64,000 bases of DNA from Methanolobus chelungpuianus (GTDB lineage Archaea; Halobacteriota; Methanosarcinia; Methanosarcinales; Methanosarcinaceae), in assembly GCF_024500045.1 (NCBI RefSeq), contig NZ_JTEO01000004.1, forward strand, positions 62,001 to 126,000, written 5' to 3'. The notes beneath the pieces are model-generated. The model did not search any database, had not been told where the DNA came from, and worked only from the letters and a program-made list of their open reading frames with translations. Positions 27,951 to 36,577 of the stretch are shown piece after piece. Both the position numbers and the translations under genes were made by a program. Each line of letters opens with the position of its first letter. Position 1 is the first letter of the stretch.

Positions 27951-28259
27951 ATGGTAAGATCAATCGAAGACCTTGAAAAGGACCTGGATACTATGAATGA
28001 GATGTTCCGGAAGTATGTGAAGCTCTCCGAGCATTATCAGAAGCAGGTCGACAGTGCGAACATTCCTGAAGAACAGCGCAGGATGCTGCTGGAGAGGTTG
28101 GCACAGGAAAACGAAAAGGTCCAGAAGGCAAAAATGCAGATAGAAACCTTTGAGAGGACCATCCAGACACTGAAGGACTCCCGGGAAAAGCTGAAAGAAG
28201 TGGTCCACAAGACCGAAAAGCCGCCCTGCGAAACGGAATATCTTGTGGCCTATAACTGA
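27951..28259 (+). CDS. Small coiled-coil protein, unknown function
   Basis: The 102-residue product is almost entirely helical and charged, with heptad-like spacing from LEKDLDTMNEMFRKYVKLSE to TIQTLKDSREKLKEVV. It looks prefoldin-like in general character but has no confirmed match. I use ATG 27951 because GAGGTG lies 7 nt before it. A TATA-like TTTTTATATTTAAA at 27825-27838 is the likely promoter. It converges on the UMP kinase gene. Confidence 0.6.
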   Translation: MVRSIEDLEKDLDTMNEMFRKYVKLSEHYQKQVDSANIPEEQRRMLLERLAQENEKVQKAKMQIETFERTIQTLKDSREKLKEVVHKTEKPPCETEYLVAYN

Positions 28260-28299
28260 TATTATTTGATCACTTATTGGAAGGCTGTCCGGAAGGTCT

Positions 28300-29004
28300 T
28301 CAGCCTCTGATGCGGGTCCCCAGGTGGACTCCCTTCAGAGGTTCTGTCCTTATGCTCTCCTGAATGATCGCTTGCAACACGTTCCGGGCGTTTGTTCCGT
28401 CCATGACTATTGTCTCTATGTTGCAGCGCTCGATTATCTTTGCTGCGAGCGGGTCAACAGGTGACTTGGAGCCGGCCTTCATCTCAATGCTCATGACAAT
28501 GCTCACAAGTTCCTTTGGGGACATTATCTCATACTTCTTTGCATTGGGATACTGCTTCGGGTCGGCTGTGTAGACGCCGTCCACTGCGGTAGCGATGACA
28601 AAAAGGTCCGCACGCAGGTATTCTGCAAGTATGGCTGCCACTGCGTCTGTGGTCTGTCCGGGTATGACCCCTCCCATGACAACTATCTTTCCTGAGGACA
28701 GTGCCTCCTGGGCTTCCACATAGTCGTGGGGAGGCTGCGGATATGCATCCTTGCCGAGAGCGGATATCAGTAGTTTCGCATTCAGCCGGGTTATGTCTAT
28801 CCCTATATAATCGCACTCGACCTCGTTACATCCGGCACAGCGTGCCACGTTTATGTAGTCCCGTGCAGCAGTGCCGCCGCCTGTTACAACGGCAACTGTG
28901 TTTTCCTTTGCAAGCTCCTTCAGTACGGCAGCATAGGCCAGAAAGCTTTCCGGCTTCAGGTCCCTTGCCAGGATGGACCCGCCAACAGATAATACGATCA
29001 ACAT
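28300..29004 (-). CDS. pyrH: Uridylate kinase (archaeal type)
   Basis: PyrH phosphorylates UMP to UDP. The 234-residue amino-acid-kinase fold starts MLIVLSVGGSILARDL with the family glycine motif (about 7-11), then VVTGGGTAARDYI (about 39-51) and VDGVYTADPKQYPNAKKYE (about 147-165), the ATP-binding end. A ribosome site GGAG precedes the start. It is followed upstream by a surface-protein gene 15 bp away in the same orientation. Confidence 0.93.
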   Translation of the reverse strand: MLIVLSVGGSILARDLKPESFLAYAAVLKELAKENTVAVVTGGGTAARDYINVARCAGCNEVECDYIGIDITRLNAKLLISALGKDAYPQPPHDYVEAQEALSSGKIVVMGGVIPGQTTDAVAAILAEYLRADLFVIATAVDGVYTADPKQYPNAKKYEIMSPKELVSIVMSIEMKAGSKSPVDPLAAKIIERCNIETIVMDGTNARNVLQAIIQESIRTEPLKGVHLGTRIRG

Positions 29005-29019
29005 GATAATCTCCAGTCC

Positions 29020-29751
29020 TTAACGCTGTCTTTGGCTTAAAAGTATCGCCACCCCTCCAAGGGCAGCAAGGGACATCACGACCGAAAATCCCGGGACAAG
29101 GGCGGTAAGGGACAAAGGCGAGCGGTTCTTTGCCATGTTCTCGCTATGAAGGATGCCGCTATTGTAGAGTCCATACACTTTTACCTCCTCTCCGCCTTTG
29201 AGATCAGTGGCCCCGTAATAGAATACTTTAGTCTGTTCGCCAGTGTCTTCCTCTGTGACCATGGCCTTATAGCTTCCAGCCGAGAGCTCAATGCTGCTCA
29301 GGTTTCCGGTGATTGTCACGTATCTGCCGTTGTATAAGGCCTGATTCCCATTAATGTCGCTTATGCTGGCCTGGCCGGCATTCTGTACAGGGTAATGCAG
29401 TACGTAGCTGGGGTGCATGATGTCATCACCCAGGGAATTGTGCCTGAACTCACCGGTCAGCATCACCTGCTCTCCCAGCTCGAAACCCTCAAAAAGCTGG
29501 ATTCTTGTAACATCGACCTTAAGCGCTGACCTATCGTCTGCAATGCTTGCAGAGTGTTTGTTTAATTCAGAAAGATTGCCCACCACGCTTATCTTACGGT
29601 ATGCGAGGGTACTGTCATATACTGAAGGCTGCTCGATGAGCTTCGAGACAGGCACTATCTCCAGCTCGAACATCGAAGCACCTGCAAAAGTGGCAGTGCA
29701 TGTGACCAACAGCAAGGATGCCATTAATTTCGCTGCACTGCCGTTTTTCAA
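29020..29751 (-). CDS. Exported OB-fold protein with probable PGF-CTERM anchor
   Basis: The 243-residue product begins with a signal peptide (about 1-25, ending ATFAGA). Two repeated beta-rich units (SVVGNLSELNKHSASIADD and VTITGNLSSIELSAGSYKA) look like OB-fold modules of the tRNA/helicase-associated kind. The end, VPGFSVVMSLAALGGVAILL then SQRQR, has Pro-Gly-Phe, a membrane helix and a basic tail, the pattern of archaeosortase-processed PGF-CTERM proteins. The start is TTG at 29751, with GGTGG just before it. It sits between pyrH and asd in the same orientation. Confidence 0.72.
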   Translation of the reverse strand: MKNGSAAKLMASLLLVTCTATFAGASMFELEIVPVSKLIEQPSVYDSTLAYRKISVVGNLSELNKHSASIADDRSALKVDVTRIQLFEGFELGEQVMLTGEFRHNSLGDDIMHPSYVLHYPVQNAGQASISDINGNQALYNGRYVTITGNLSSIELSAGSYKAMVTEEDTGEQTKVFYYGATDLKGGEEVKVYGLYNSGILHSENMAKNRSPLSLTALVPGFSVVMSLAALGGVAILLSQRQR

Positions 29752-29760
29752 TTTACCACC

Positions 29761-30792
29761 TTAGAGTTTGCCCATCTTGTGCAGCAGCTCGGCATTGAGC
29801 ACGCTGGCACCTGCAGCTCCACGGATGGTGTTATGTCCCATGGCCATGTAGCGGATACCTTCCCTTATCCTGCCGACTGTGATGCTCATACCCTTGCCCA
29901 TGCTCCTGTCAAGGCGGGGCTGCGGCCTGTCCGGCTCGTCCCTGACGATGAGCACCTGCTCGGGCTCAGTGGGGAGGTCTCCAAGATCTGGCTTGAAATT
30001 GAGGAATGCCTGCCTGACCTGCTCAGGCGTAGGATTATCTGTCATCTTTGCCCATATGGCTTCCGTGTGCCCGTCCATCACAGGTACCCTGTTGCAGGAT
30101 GCACTGATCTTTATATCCGCAGGGACCACTTCGGAACCGTCGAACTCACCCAGCAGCTTCAGGGGTTCGCTCTCCATCTTCTCTTCCTCGCTTCCGATGT
30201 ATGGGATAATGTTATCCATTATTGCCATGGAGGCAACTCCGTCATAACCTGCGCCTGATACTGCCTGCATGGTGGCGACCTGGACAGACTCGAGGCCAAA
30301 GGCCATCAGCGGTTTGAGTGTCGGCACCATGATGATCGTTGAACAGTTGGGGTTTGTCACTATATAGCCGTCCCAGCCGCGCTTGTCCTGCTGTACGTCT
30401 ATCAGCCCGAGATGGTCAGCGTTAACTTCCGGGACGACCAGGGGGACATCTTTCTCCATCCTGAACGCAGATGCATTGCTTGCCACCACGAAGCCTTCCT
30501 TTGCAAACTCGGCTTCAACTGTTTTGGCAAAGCTTGATGGAAGCGCTGAGAATACAACGTCAGCGTCAACCTTCTTCGGATCGACCGGCACGATCTCCAT
30601 GCCTGTGACACTGTCCGGCATTTTGCTCTCGAGCCTCCAGTTGGCTGCCTTGCCGTATTTCTTGCCTGCACTCTTCTCTGATGCTGCAAGACATGTGATC
30701 TCGAACCAGGGGTGGTTCTCCAATGCCTGTATGAATCTCTGTCCTACCGCGCCGGTAGCACCCAGAATACCTGCTCTGATTGTCTCTGGCAT
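29761..30792 (-). CDS. asd: Aspartate-semialdehyde dehydrogenase
   Basis: The enzyme reduces aspartyl phosphate to the semialdehyde leading to lysine, threonine and methionine. The 343-residue protein has the nucleotide fold [19 protein letters not shown] (about 5-23), the active-site Cys in [16 protein letters not shown] (about 146) and a catalytic-His region [14 protein letters not shown] (about 239). The archaeal/fungal-type family is implied by these motifs. A short ferredoxin gene lies 65 bp upstream in the same orientation. Confidence 0.95.
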   Translation of the reverse strand: MPETIRAGILGATGAVGQRFIQALENHPWFEITCLAASEKSAGKKYGKAANWRLESKMPDSVTGMEIVPVDPKKVDADVVFSALPSSFAKTVEAEFAKEGFVVASNASAFRMEKDVPLVVPEVNADHLGLIDVQQDKRGWDGYIVTNPNCSTIIMVPTLKPLMAFGLESVQVATMQAVSGAGYDGVASMAIMDNIIPYIGSEEEKMESEPLKLLGEFDGSEVVPADIKISASCNRVPVMDGHTEAIWAKMTDNPTPEQVRQAFLNFKPDLGDLPTEPEQVLIVRDEPDRPQPRLDRSMGKGMSITVGRIREGIRYMAMGHNTIRGAAGASVLNAELLHKMGKL

Positions 30793-30857
30793 AACCTTTC
30801 CTCGGGGAATGATGATAAAAAGTGTAAAAATAAGAATTTACGGAATAAACAGTTCGC

Positions 30858-31034
30858 TTATTCCATTTTAATTGCATTTGTCGGGCACACGTCGACACAT
30901 GCACCGCAATCCAGACATTCGTCTGCATCCACGACTGCAATATTGTCGCCATTAAGGACAATTGCCTCTGCAGGGCACTCATCGATACATGTTCCGCAAC
31001 CTACGCATTCATCGACAATGATTATTGCTACCAT
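30858..31034 (-). CDS. 2[4Fe-4S] ferredoxin (58 residues)
   Basis: The small protein has two cluster motifs: [12 protein letters not shown] (Cys 10, 13, 16, 20) and [12 protein letters not shown] (Cys 39, 42, 45, 49). It matches the clostridial-type ferredoxins used as low-potential electron carriers in methanogens. AAGGAG precedes the ATG at good spacing. It is upstream of asd on the same strand. The redox partner cannot be read from the context. Confidence 0.95.
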   Translation of the reverse strand: MVAIIIVDECVGCGTCIDECPAEAIVLNGDNIAVVDADECLDCGACVDVCPTNAIKME

Positions 31035-31339
31035 TTTACTTTTCTCCTTAATTCGTTCGCTTATATTGTATATTAGTCTATACTATATTAGTAGAAACCT
31101 ACACTCTATCATAACAGAAATGAAATAAAAAGTTATCGTTATCTATCTAAAAACAGCATGCGTTCGGAGACTTGAGGGCGCATTTCCTTCGGTCCTGTAG
31201 TTCCTCTTTCCTAAACTAGCGCTCTGGAAACCGGACAGATAAATTAGTAATTCTCCCTAGTTTATTTATGAAAACATGACTGAAAATTATAATAGGCGAA
31301 TTAAGCAAAATTTATATAGTTGCCTTCTAACAAGTCACT
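31035..31339. other. Intergenic region of about 300 bp between ferredoxin and pilin genes
   Basis: The region is AT-rich and holds divergent promoters. Towards the pilin gene it carries the TATA box listed separately. Towards the ferredoxin gene there are TATA-like stretches around 31060-31090. I see no further gene or RNA. Confidence 0.4.
31311..31318 (+). promoter_or_regulatory. TATA box for the type IV pilin gene
   Basis: TTTATATA preceded by an A-rich run lies 29 bp before the ATG at 31340, which suggests a leaderless or very short-leader transcript. Confidence 0.5.
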
Positions 31340-32011
31340 ATGAAAAGATTATTGCCTGCAATGCCAAGTTCTAAGCACCTGCGTAAAAACAATATTGCTA
31401 TTTCTCCCGTTATCGGAGTCATATTATTAATACTCCTGACCATTTTGCTTGCAGGCATCACCGTTTCTGCTGTCTACGGGAAGGACTATTCCACTTCACT
31501 GGAGCCTGCTCCCATGGCAGTGATAGAGATTGAAAGCGTGGTGGGCGGCGTGCCATATATAGGGTATCCTTATGGCATTAGATATGAGAAAAATTTCATA
31601 GTTCTGCAGCATAAAAGTGGAGATCCTCTGGATGTTGACTCTACATATCTCATAATAACCGGTGAAGGTGCTTCCACTATAGGAACGAGGCCACGCTATG
31701 CCATTCCCAAAGGTGAGATAGTCGTTATCTATGGAAATCTGGATTATGGGGGAAAAGAAAGACCGTACAAAACAAGAAATCCAGATATTTCCGATGGGAT
31801 GTGGTCTGCGGGAGAAAGACTGGTTTTTAACGGTTATGACAGTATTGATGGGACCGCTAGATCTTCCGTACATGTAACCATTAATGGAATAAGCAACACT
31901 TACAACAATTACGGCCTCAAGGAAAACAGCGTCATCACAATAAAAATATTTGACCGGAAGAGCAACAAGATCATCGCCGAAGCGAAGTACAAGGTCACCC
32001 CTGCAAAATGA
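31340..32011 (+). CDS. Archaeal type IV pilin
   Basis: The 223-residue protein carries the archaeal pilin N-terminus: a basic leader followed by AISPVIGVILLILLTILLAG (about 20-39), the hydrophobic assembly helix of the DUF1628/pilin family. A prepilin-peptidase cleavage near KNNIAISP is expected. The ectodomain is beta-rich with charged loops and gives no further family clue. No pilus assembly genes lie next to it. Confidence 0.82.
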   Translation: MKRLLPAMPSSKHLRKNNIAISPVIGVILLILLTILLAGITVSAVYGKDYSTSLEPAPMAVIEIESVVGGVPYIGYPYGIRYEKNFIVLQHKSGDPLDVDSTYLIITGEGASTIGTRPRYAIPKGEIVVIYGNLDYGGKERPYKTRNPDISDGMWSAGERLVFNGYDSIDGTARSSVHVTINGISNTYNNYGLKENSVITIKIFDRKSNKIIAEAKYKVTPAK

Positions 32012-32060
32012 GCTTGCAATCAAAACCGTTTAAGTAATGTGAGTTCATAGGGGTAGTGAA

Positions 32061-34241
32061 ATGAGCGAGAAACGCGGCTATATGAAATACTTCCCCAAGG
32101 GCGCCTGTTACCCTAATCAGCAGGATGCGATGGACAGGATGCATTCCGCACTTATGAACAGAGAGATCATCCTGTTCGAGGGAGCCTGCGGTACGGGCAA
32201 GACACTCAGTGCGCTCGCCCCTTCCTTGCATGTGGGAAAACAGCTTCAGAAAACAGTCATAATTGCAACCAACGTACACCAGCAAATGGTGCAGTTCATC
32301 AGCGAGGCCCGCGAGATAAAGCAGTCCAATGACGTCAAGGTGGCTGTGGTCAAGGGTAAGACCACCATGTGTCCCAATGGCGTGGACTACGAGGAATGCG
32401 CGGTAAAGCGGGACAACACCTTCGAGCTGCTTGAGACCGAACGCGAGCTGGCATTGAAGAAACAGGAGATGAAGTCCGCAACGGAGAATTACAAGCGCTC
32501 CAAGGACCATTCCCTGATAGCCCTCCGCGATGCCCTTGCAAAGGAAATGGATGTTGGAGAGGGAAAGATGAAGGAGCTGAGGGACAGGTCATGCAACCAC
32601 CTTTACGAGGTGCTGCGCTCTGACAGTGAATCCTTCAGGCAGTGGCTCTTTGCGGACGTGCGTACTCCTGAAGAGGTGAATGACTACGCTTTCCATAGGG
32701 GCATGTGCGGCTATGAGCTGCTCAAACGGGAGCTGAAGCATGCAGACTTTGTTATATGCAATTATCATCATGTGCTCAATGCCGACATCTTCTCAACGGT
32801 CCTGAACTGGCTGGAAAAGGAGCCCCAGGATGTCATAGTTATCTTCGACGAGGCCCATAATATAGAATCCGCCGCAAGGTCCCATTCATCTATTACCATC
32901 ACGGAGCATACGATTGACAAGGCCATCTCCGAGATAGAGGCGAACCTTGACCAGATGCCGGATGGCGGTGCCCATAATCTTTTCAAGATACTTCTCAACG
33001 TCACAAGGGAGACTTACACATCCCGTTTCAAGTTCGGGGAGCGTGAGCGCGTCGGCAGGAACTGGTATGATATACGCATAAGCGACCCCTATGAGCGCAA
33101 CGACATGATCAGCGGTAAGTTCCTCAAGCTTGCAAAGGAAGCGGGATTCGGGGACGAGCCTGATATCCAGAGGACTCTCGCCGAAGCAAGCGCTTTCGGG
33201 GCCATGCTCGATGACAATTACCGTGACCAGTACAAGAAGGGGCTGAGCAAGGTGCTGAAACGCTCTCACATCCGCTATGCTGCTGACTTCCTTTCCTCGT
33301 ATCTCGTACTGGCAAACAATCTAAACTACTATCCCGTACTCAACGTCAAGCGTGACATGAACGATGAGATATACGGCAGGGTGGAACTTTTCACATGCAT
33401 ACCCAAGAATGTGACAGAACCCCTGTTTGACTCAGTGTTCTCTGCTATCCTCATGTCTGCCACGCTGCGCCCCTTCGATATGGTGAAGTCCACTCTCGGC
33501 ATCCGCAGGGAGACCTGCGAGATGGCTTACGGCACATCATTTCCCCCTGACAGGCGCCTCACCATTGCAGTATCGGTGCCGCCTCTCTTTGCAAAGAGCA
33601 GGGATGATCCCCACGCACTTCAGGCCGTCGAGGAAACCATATTCGATGCTGTAGAGAACACTCCGGGTAATGTCATTATCTTCTTCCAGAGCTATTTTGA
33701 AGCCAAGCGCTACCATGGCAAACTGAGCGAGCAGTTCGATATCCCGGTCTACCTTGATGAGGTTGGCATCTCCTCCCAGGAAGTAAGGGAAGAGTTCTTC
33801 AGGATCGGTGAGCAGGGGGGCAAGGCCATATTGCTCTCCTACCTCTGGGGCACGCTCAGCGAGGGCATCGATTACCGCGATGGCAGGGGCAGGACGGTCA
33901 TAGTCGTGGGTGTGGGATATCCGGCCCTGAATGACCGGATGAATGCGGTGGAATCGGCATACGACCATATGTTCGGTTACGGCGCCGGATGGGATTATGC
34001 CGTACAGATACCCACCATCCGTAAGATCCGGCAGGCCATGGGAAGGGTTGTGCGCTCTCCAAGTGACTATGGTGTGAGGATATTGCTGGACGGACGCTTC
34101 ATGACAGAGGCGCCGGCGAAGTTTGGAAAGTTCTCGGTATTTGAGGTGTTTCCGCCCGAGGAGAGGGATGAGTTCATCGATGTGGATCCTGCAAAGGTGA
34201 AATACTCGCTGCTCAACTTCTTCCAGGATAACAGGACATAA
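32061..34241 (+). CDS. XPD/Rad3-DinG type ATP-dependent DNA helicase
   Basis: The 726-residue superfamily 2 helicase has Walker A GACGTGKT (41-48), DEAH in VIVIFDEAHNIES (about 258-270), motif III-like ILMSATLRP (about 471) and the final QAMGRVVRSPSDYGVRILLD (about 657-676) with the arginine finger region. Four cysteines between motifs I and II (104, 113, about 178, about 215) are placed as in the Fe-S cluster domain of XPD/DinG. It should unwind DNA 5'-to-3' in repair. GTAGTG lies just upstream of the ATG. Confidence 0.92.
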   Translation: MSEKRGYMKYFPKGACYPNQQDAMDRMHSALMNREIILFEGACGTGKTLSALAPSLHVGKQLQKTVIIATNVHQQMVQFISEAREIKQSNDVKVAVVKGKTTMCPNGVDYEECAVKRDNTFELLETERELALKKQEMKSATENYKRSKDHSLIALRDALAKEMDVGEGKMKELRDRSCNHLYEVLRSDSESFRQWLFADVRTPEEVNDYAFHRGMCGYELLKRELKHADFVICNYHHVLNADIFSTVLNWLEKEPQDVIVIFDEAHNIESAARSHSSITITEHTIDKAISEIEANLDQMPDGGAHNLFKILLNVTRETYTSRFKFGERERVGRNWYDIRISDPYERNDMISGKFLKLAKEAGFGDEPDIQRTLAEASAFGAMLDDNYRDQYKKGLSKVLKRSHIRYAADFLSSYLVLANNLNYYPVLNVKRDMNDEIYGRVELFTCIPKNVTEPLFDSVFSAILMSATLRPFDMVKSTLGIRRETCEMAYGTSFPPDRRLTIAVSVPPLFAKSRDDPHALQAVEETIFDAVENTPGNVIIFFQSYFEAKRYHGKLSEQFDIPVYLDEVGISSQEVREEFFRIGEQGGKAILLSYLWGTLSEGIDYRDGRGRTVIVVGVGYPALNDRMNAVESAYDHMFGYGAGWDYAVQIPTIRKIRQAMGRVVRSPSDYGVRILLDGRFMTEAPAKFGKFSVFEVFPPEERDEFIDVDPAKVKYSLLNFFQDNRT

Positions 34242-34332
34242 GCTCCTTACAATATTCCAGATACACTTTTTTAGTAGGAATATCCTATAGTTATTAAGGA
34301 GGAAATATTTCTTCATTCAAAGGGGTTGTAGT

Positions 34333-34770
34333 ATGGCGCTTGAAGACGTAATTAAAGGAGTATCCTGCGAACTTGAACGGCTTGTGAACACAAAGACCAT
34401 AATTGGCGAGCCTATTGTATTTGGAGCCAATACCATTATACCTGTGAGCAAGGTCTCGTTCGGGTTCGGGACTGGAGGAGGAGAGGGCAGGAAGAAAGGA
34501 GAGGAAGAAGGATTTGGCGGTGGCGGAGGGGCCGGTGCCAAGATAGAGCCTGTCGCATTCATTCATATATCTCCCGATGGTGTAAAACTGTTACCTGTCT
34601 CAGGAAAGGCCGATATAGGCCAGATAATTGATTCCGTTCCCGACCTTATCGACAGGATGAAGTCCATGAAGGACAAGGTCAAAAAGGGGAAAGGCAACGA
34701 GGGTCAGGGTTTACAGGAAGAGGAATGCGAGATCATAATTGAGCCTGTCGTGGAAACAAGAAGGGGCTAA
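34333..34770 (+). CDS. GerW/YtfJ family protein
   Basis: The 145-residue protein has the family core IIGEPIVFGANTIIPVSKVS (about 23-42) followed by a glycine/glutamate-rich stretch and AKIEPVAFIHISPDGVKLLP (about 73-92). YtfJ/GerW is a spore protein of Bacillus, but the family is widespread in non-spore-formers and archaea with no known role. The next gene (DUF2953) is the same partner seen in bacteria, 44 bp away, so the pair is a conserved unit. Confidence 0.88.
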   Translation: MALEDVIKGVSCELERLVNTKTIIGEPIVFGANTIIPVSKVSFGFGTGGGEGRKKGEEEGFGGGGGAGAKIEPVAFIHISPDGVKLLPVSGKADIGQIIDSVPDLIDRMKSMKDKVKKGKGNEGQGLQEEECEIIIEPVVETRRG

Positions 34771-34814
34771 CGCCTGCCCCTCTGTTCCAGGATACTGTAT
34801 CTGCGGAGAGGCTT

Positions 34815-35561
34815 ATGGTCGTAGAGATAATCTTACTATTGATAGCGGTGCTAATACTGCTGATCCTGTTCGTTTCTTTTCACATCATGCTCGTTGCTGA
34901 TAAAAAAGGGGAGCAGTCATATTATAAGTTGATTGTGAAATGGCTTTTCCTGAGCTATACAGTCAGCAAAGGCAGGATATCAGGTTCTGATGATCTTGCT
35001 AGGGGTGAGATCATAGGGGAAATGCCTGAGAATGTCATTGTCTGCAAGGTGCGTGAAGGCACTCCCACGGAGATCCGGAATCTTTCCCGCGACGACCGCG
35101 ACGAGATAATCGGGGCTGAGACAAAGAAGAAGCCTGCTGAAGAAGCGATGATTGGTCTTGAAGAGGAAAAGGAAGGGGAGAACAAATGGACCTTCGGAAA
35201 GGTCGTACACCTGGCAAGGATGCTCTTTCATCCCATACTTCAGCTCGTTGAGGATGTCCTGAAGAAGATCCACATTTCCGAGATCAAATGCAATCTGCTG
35301 TACGGATTCGACAACCCCGCAGACACCGGGATAGTAAGCGGTTATGTATATGCGCTGAGAGGATACCTGCATGCCCAGTATGACCGGATCAGGTTGTATG
35401 CGGAGCCTACCTTCGTTGAGGAGAAAATGGACGTGCACATGCTGGCCGATATCAGCTTCAGGATAGCGAGCCTGGTGCCTGCGGTTATGACCTTCCTGCT
35501 CAACAGGGATGTAAGGCGGATTTCGTGGGCTCTTATCAGGAAAAAGGACCTGCCTGAATGA
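34815..35561 (+). CDS. DUF2953 family membrane protein
   Basis: The 248-residue protein begins with a single membrane helix (EIILLLIAVLILLILFVSFH, about 4-23), then strand-rich segments and a charged, low-complexity middle (about 95-125). The DUF2953 core follows: ILQLVEDVLKKIHISEIKCN then YGFDNPADTGIVSGYVYALR. GGAGAGG precedes the start. The pairing with a GerW homologue matches the ytfI-ytfJ order of Bacillus. Function is unknown. Confidence 0.82.
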   Translation: MVVEIILLLIAVLILLILFVSFHIMLVADKKGEQSYYKLIVKWLFLSYTVSKGRISGSDDLARGEIIGEMPENVIVCKVREGTPTEIRNLSRDDRDEIIGAETKKKPAEEAMIGLEEEKEGENKWTFGKVVHLARMLFHPILQLVEDVLKKIHISEIKCNLLYGFDNPADTGIVSGYVYALRGYLHAQYDRIRLYAEPTFVEEKMDVHMLADISFRIASLVPAVMTFLLNRDVRRISWALIRKKDLPE

Positions 35562-35615
35562 AAGCATTACTTGAGTGCTAAAGTTTAATAGTATGCTGAA
35601 CTGATAAACACCTTC

Positions 35616-36575
35616 ATGATAAGAATAACGTCGCCTTCCAGGTTACATCTGACACTTATCGATATGAATGCGTCACTGGGCAGGATCGATGGCGGTGCAG
35701 GTATATCCCTGACCTCTCCTCATGTTGTCATATCGGCGCAGAGGTCAGATATAGTGGAGGTAACAGCTGGTTCCGTACTGACGGACAGGATGGTGGCTGC
35801 AGCCAGGAAGGTCCTCCCGGAAGGCGAAGGTGTACGTATCACTATTGAAGAGGATATGTTCGCGCATGTAGGTCTGGGTTCAGGCACTCAGGCAGCGCTG
35901 TCTGCTGCTGCTGCTGTCAATGAACTGTACGGCCTGGGGATGAGCGTGCGCGAGCTTGCGATAGCAGTAGGTCGAGGAGGCACATCGGGGATTGGAGTCG
36001 CATCCTTTGAGTCGGGCGGTTTTATCGTTGACGGAGGTCATAGGTTCAGTGACAAGGGCTCCTTCATACCTTCATCTGCAAGCAGGGCAGCCCCGGCTCC
36101 GGTACTTTTCAGGCAGGATTTCCCCGACTGGGACATAGTACTTGCGCTTCCCGATGTACAGGGGGCTTACGATACGAGCGAAGTTGACATTTTCCGCAGG
36201 GCATGCCCCATACCCCTGAACCAGGTTCAGGAGCTGTCTCATTTAGTTCTCATGAAACTTATGCCTGCGGTTGTTGAAAAGGATATTGAGGCCTTCGGCC
36301 ATGCAGTCAACCACATACAGACCCTGGGTTTCAAGAGATGTGAAGTAGAACTCCAGCATCAGGTGGTGCGGGATGTGATGACGCTCATGCAGGAATCCGG
36401 TGCATATGGTGCAGGCATGAGCTCCTTTGGCCCTGCGGTATACGGGGTTGTTGATAATAAAGAGGATGCCGCCTACATTATGGAGGATGTGCAGGATCTG
36501 CTGGACAGCACCATAGGCGGAAAGGTCATGATAACAAGTGCCAACAATACAGGCGCAGAGATAAGGGAGGTGTAG
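35616..36575 (+). CDS. Beta-ribofuranosylaminobenzene 5'-phosphate synthase
   Basis: RFAP synthase joins PRPP with 4-hydroxybenzoate (or 4-aminobenzoate) in the first committed step of methanopterin synthesis. The 319-residue GHMP-kinase-fold protein starts MIRITSPSRLHLTLIDM, with LGSGTQAALSAAAAVNELYG (about 88-107) as the phosphate loop and AYGAGMSSFGPAVYGVV near 264-280. The stop is directly followed by the NOP5 gene, with only 2 bp between the stop and the probable CTG start. Confidence 0.92.
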   Translation: MIRITSPSRLHLTLIDMNASLGRIDGGAGISLTSPHVVISAQRSDIVEVTAGSVLTDRMVAAARKVLPEGEGVRITIEEDMFAHVGLGSGTQAALSAAAAVNELYGLGMSVRELAIAVGRGGTSGIGVASFESGGFIVDGGHRFSDKGSFIPSSASRAAPAPVLFRQDFPDWDIVLALPDVQGAYDTSEVDIFRRACPIPLNQVQELSHLVLMKLMPAVVEKDIEAFGHAVNHIQTLGFKRCEVELQHQVVRDVMTLMQESGAYGAGMSSFGPAVYGVVDNKEDAAYIMEDVQDLLDSTIGGKVMITSANNTGAEIREV

Positions 36576-36577
36576 TT

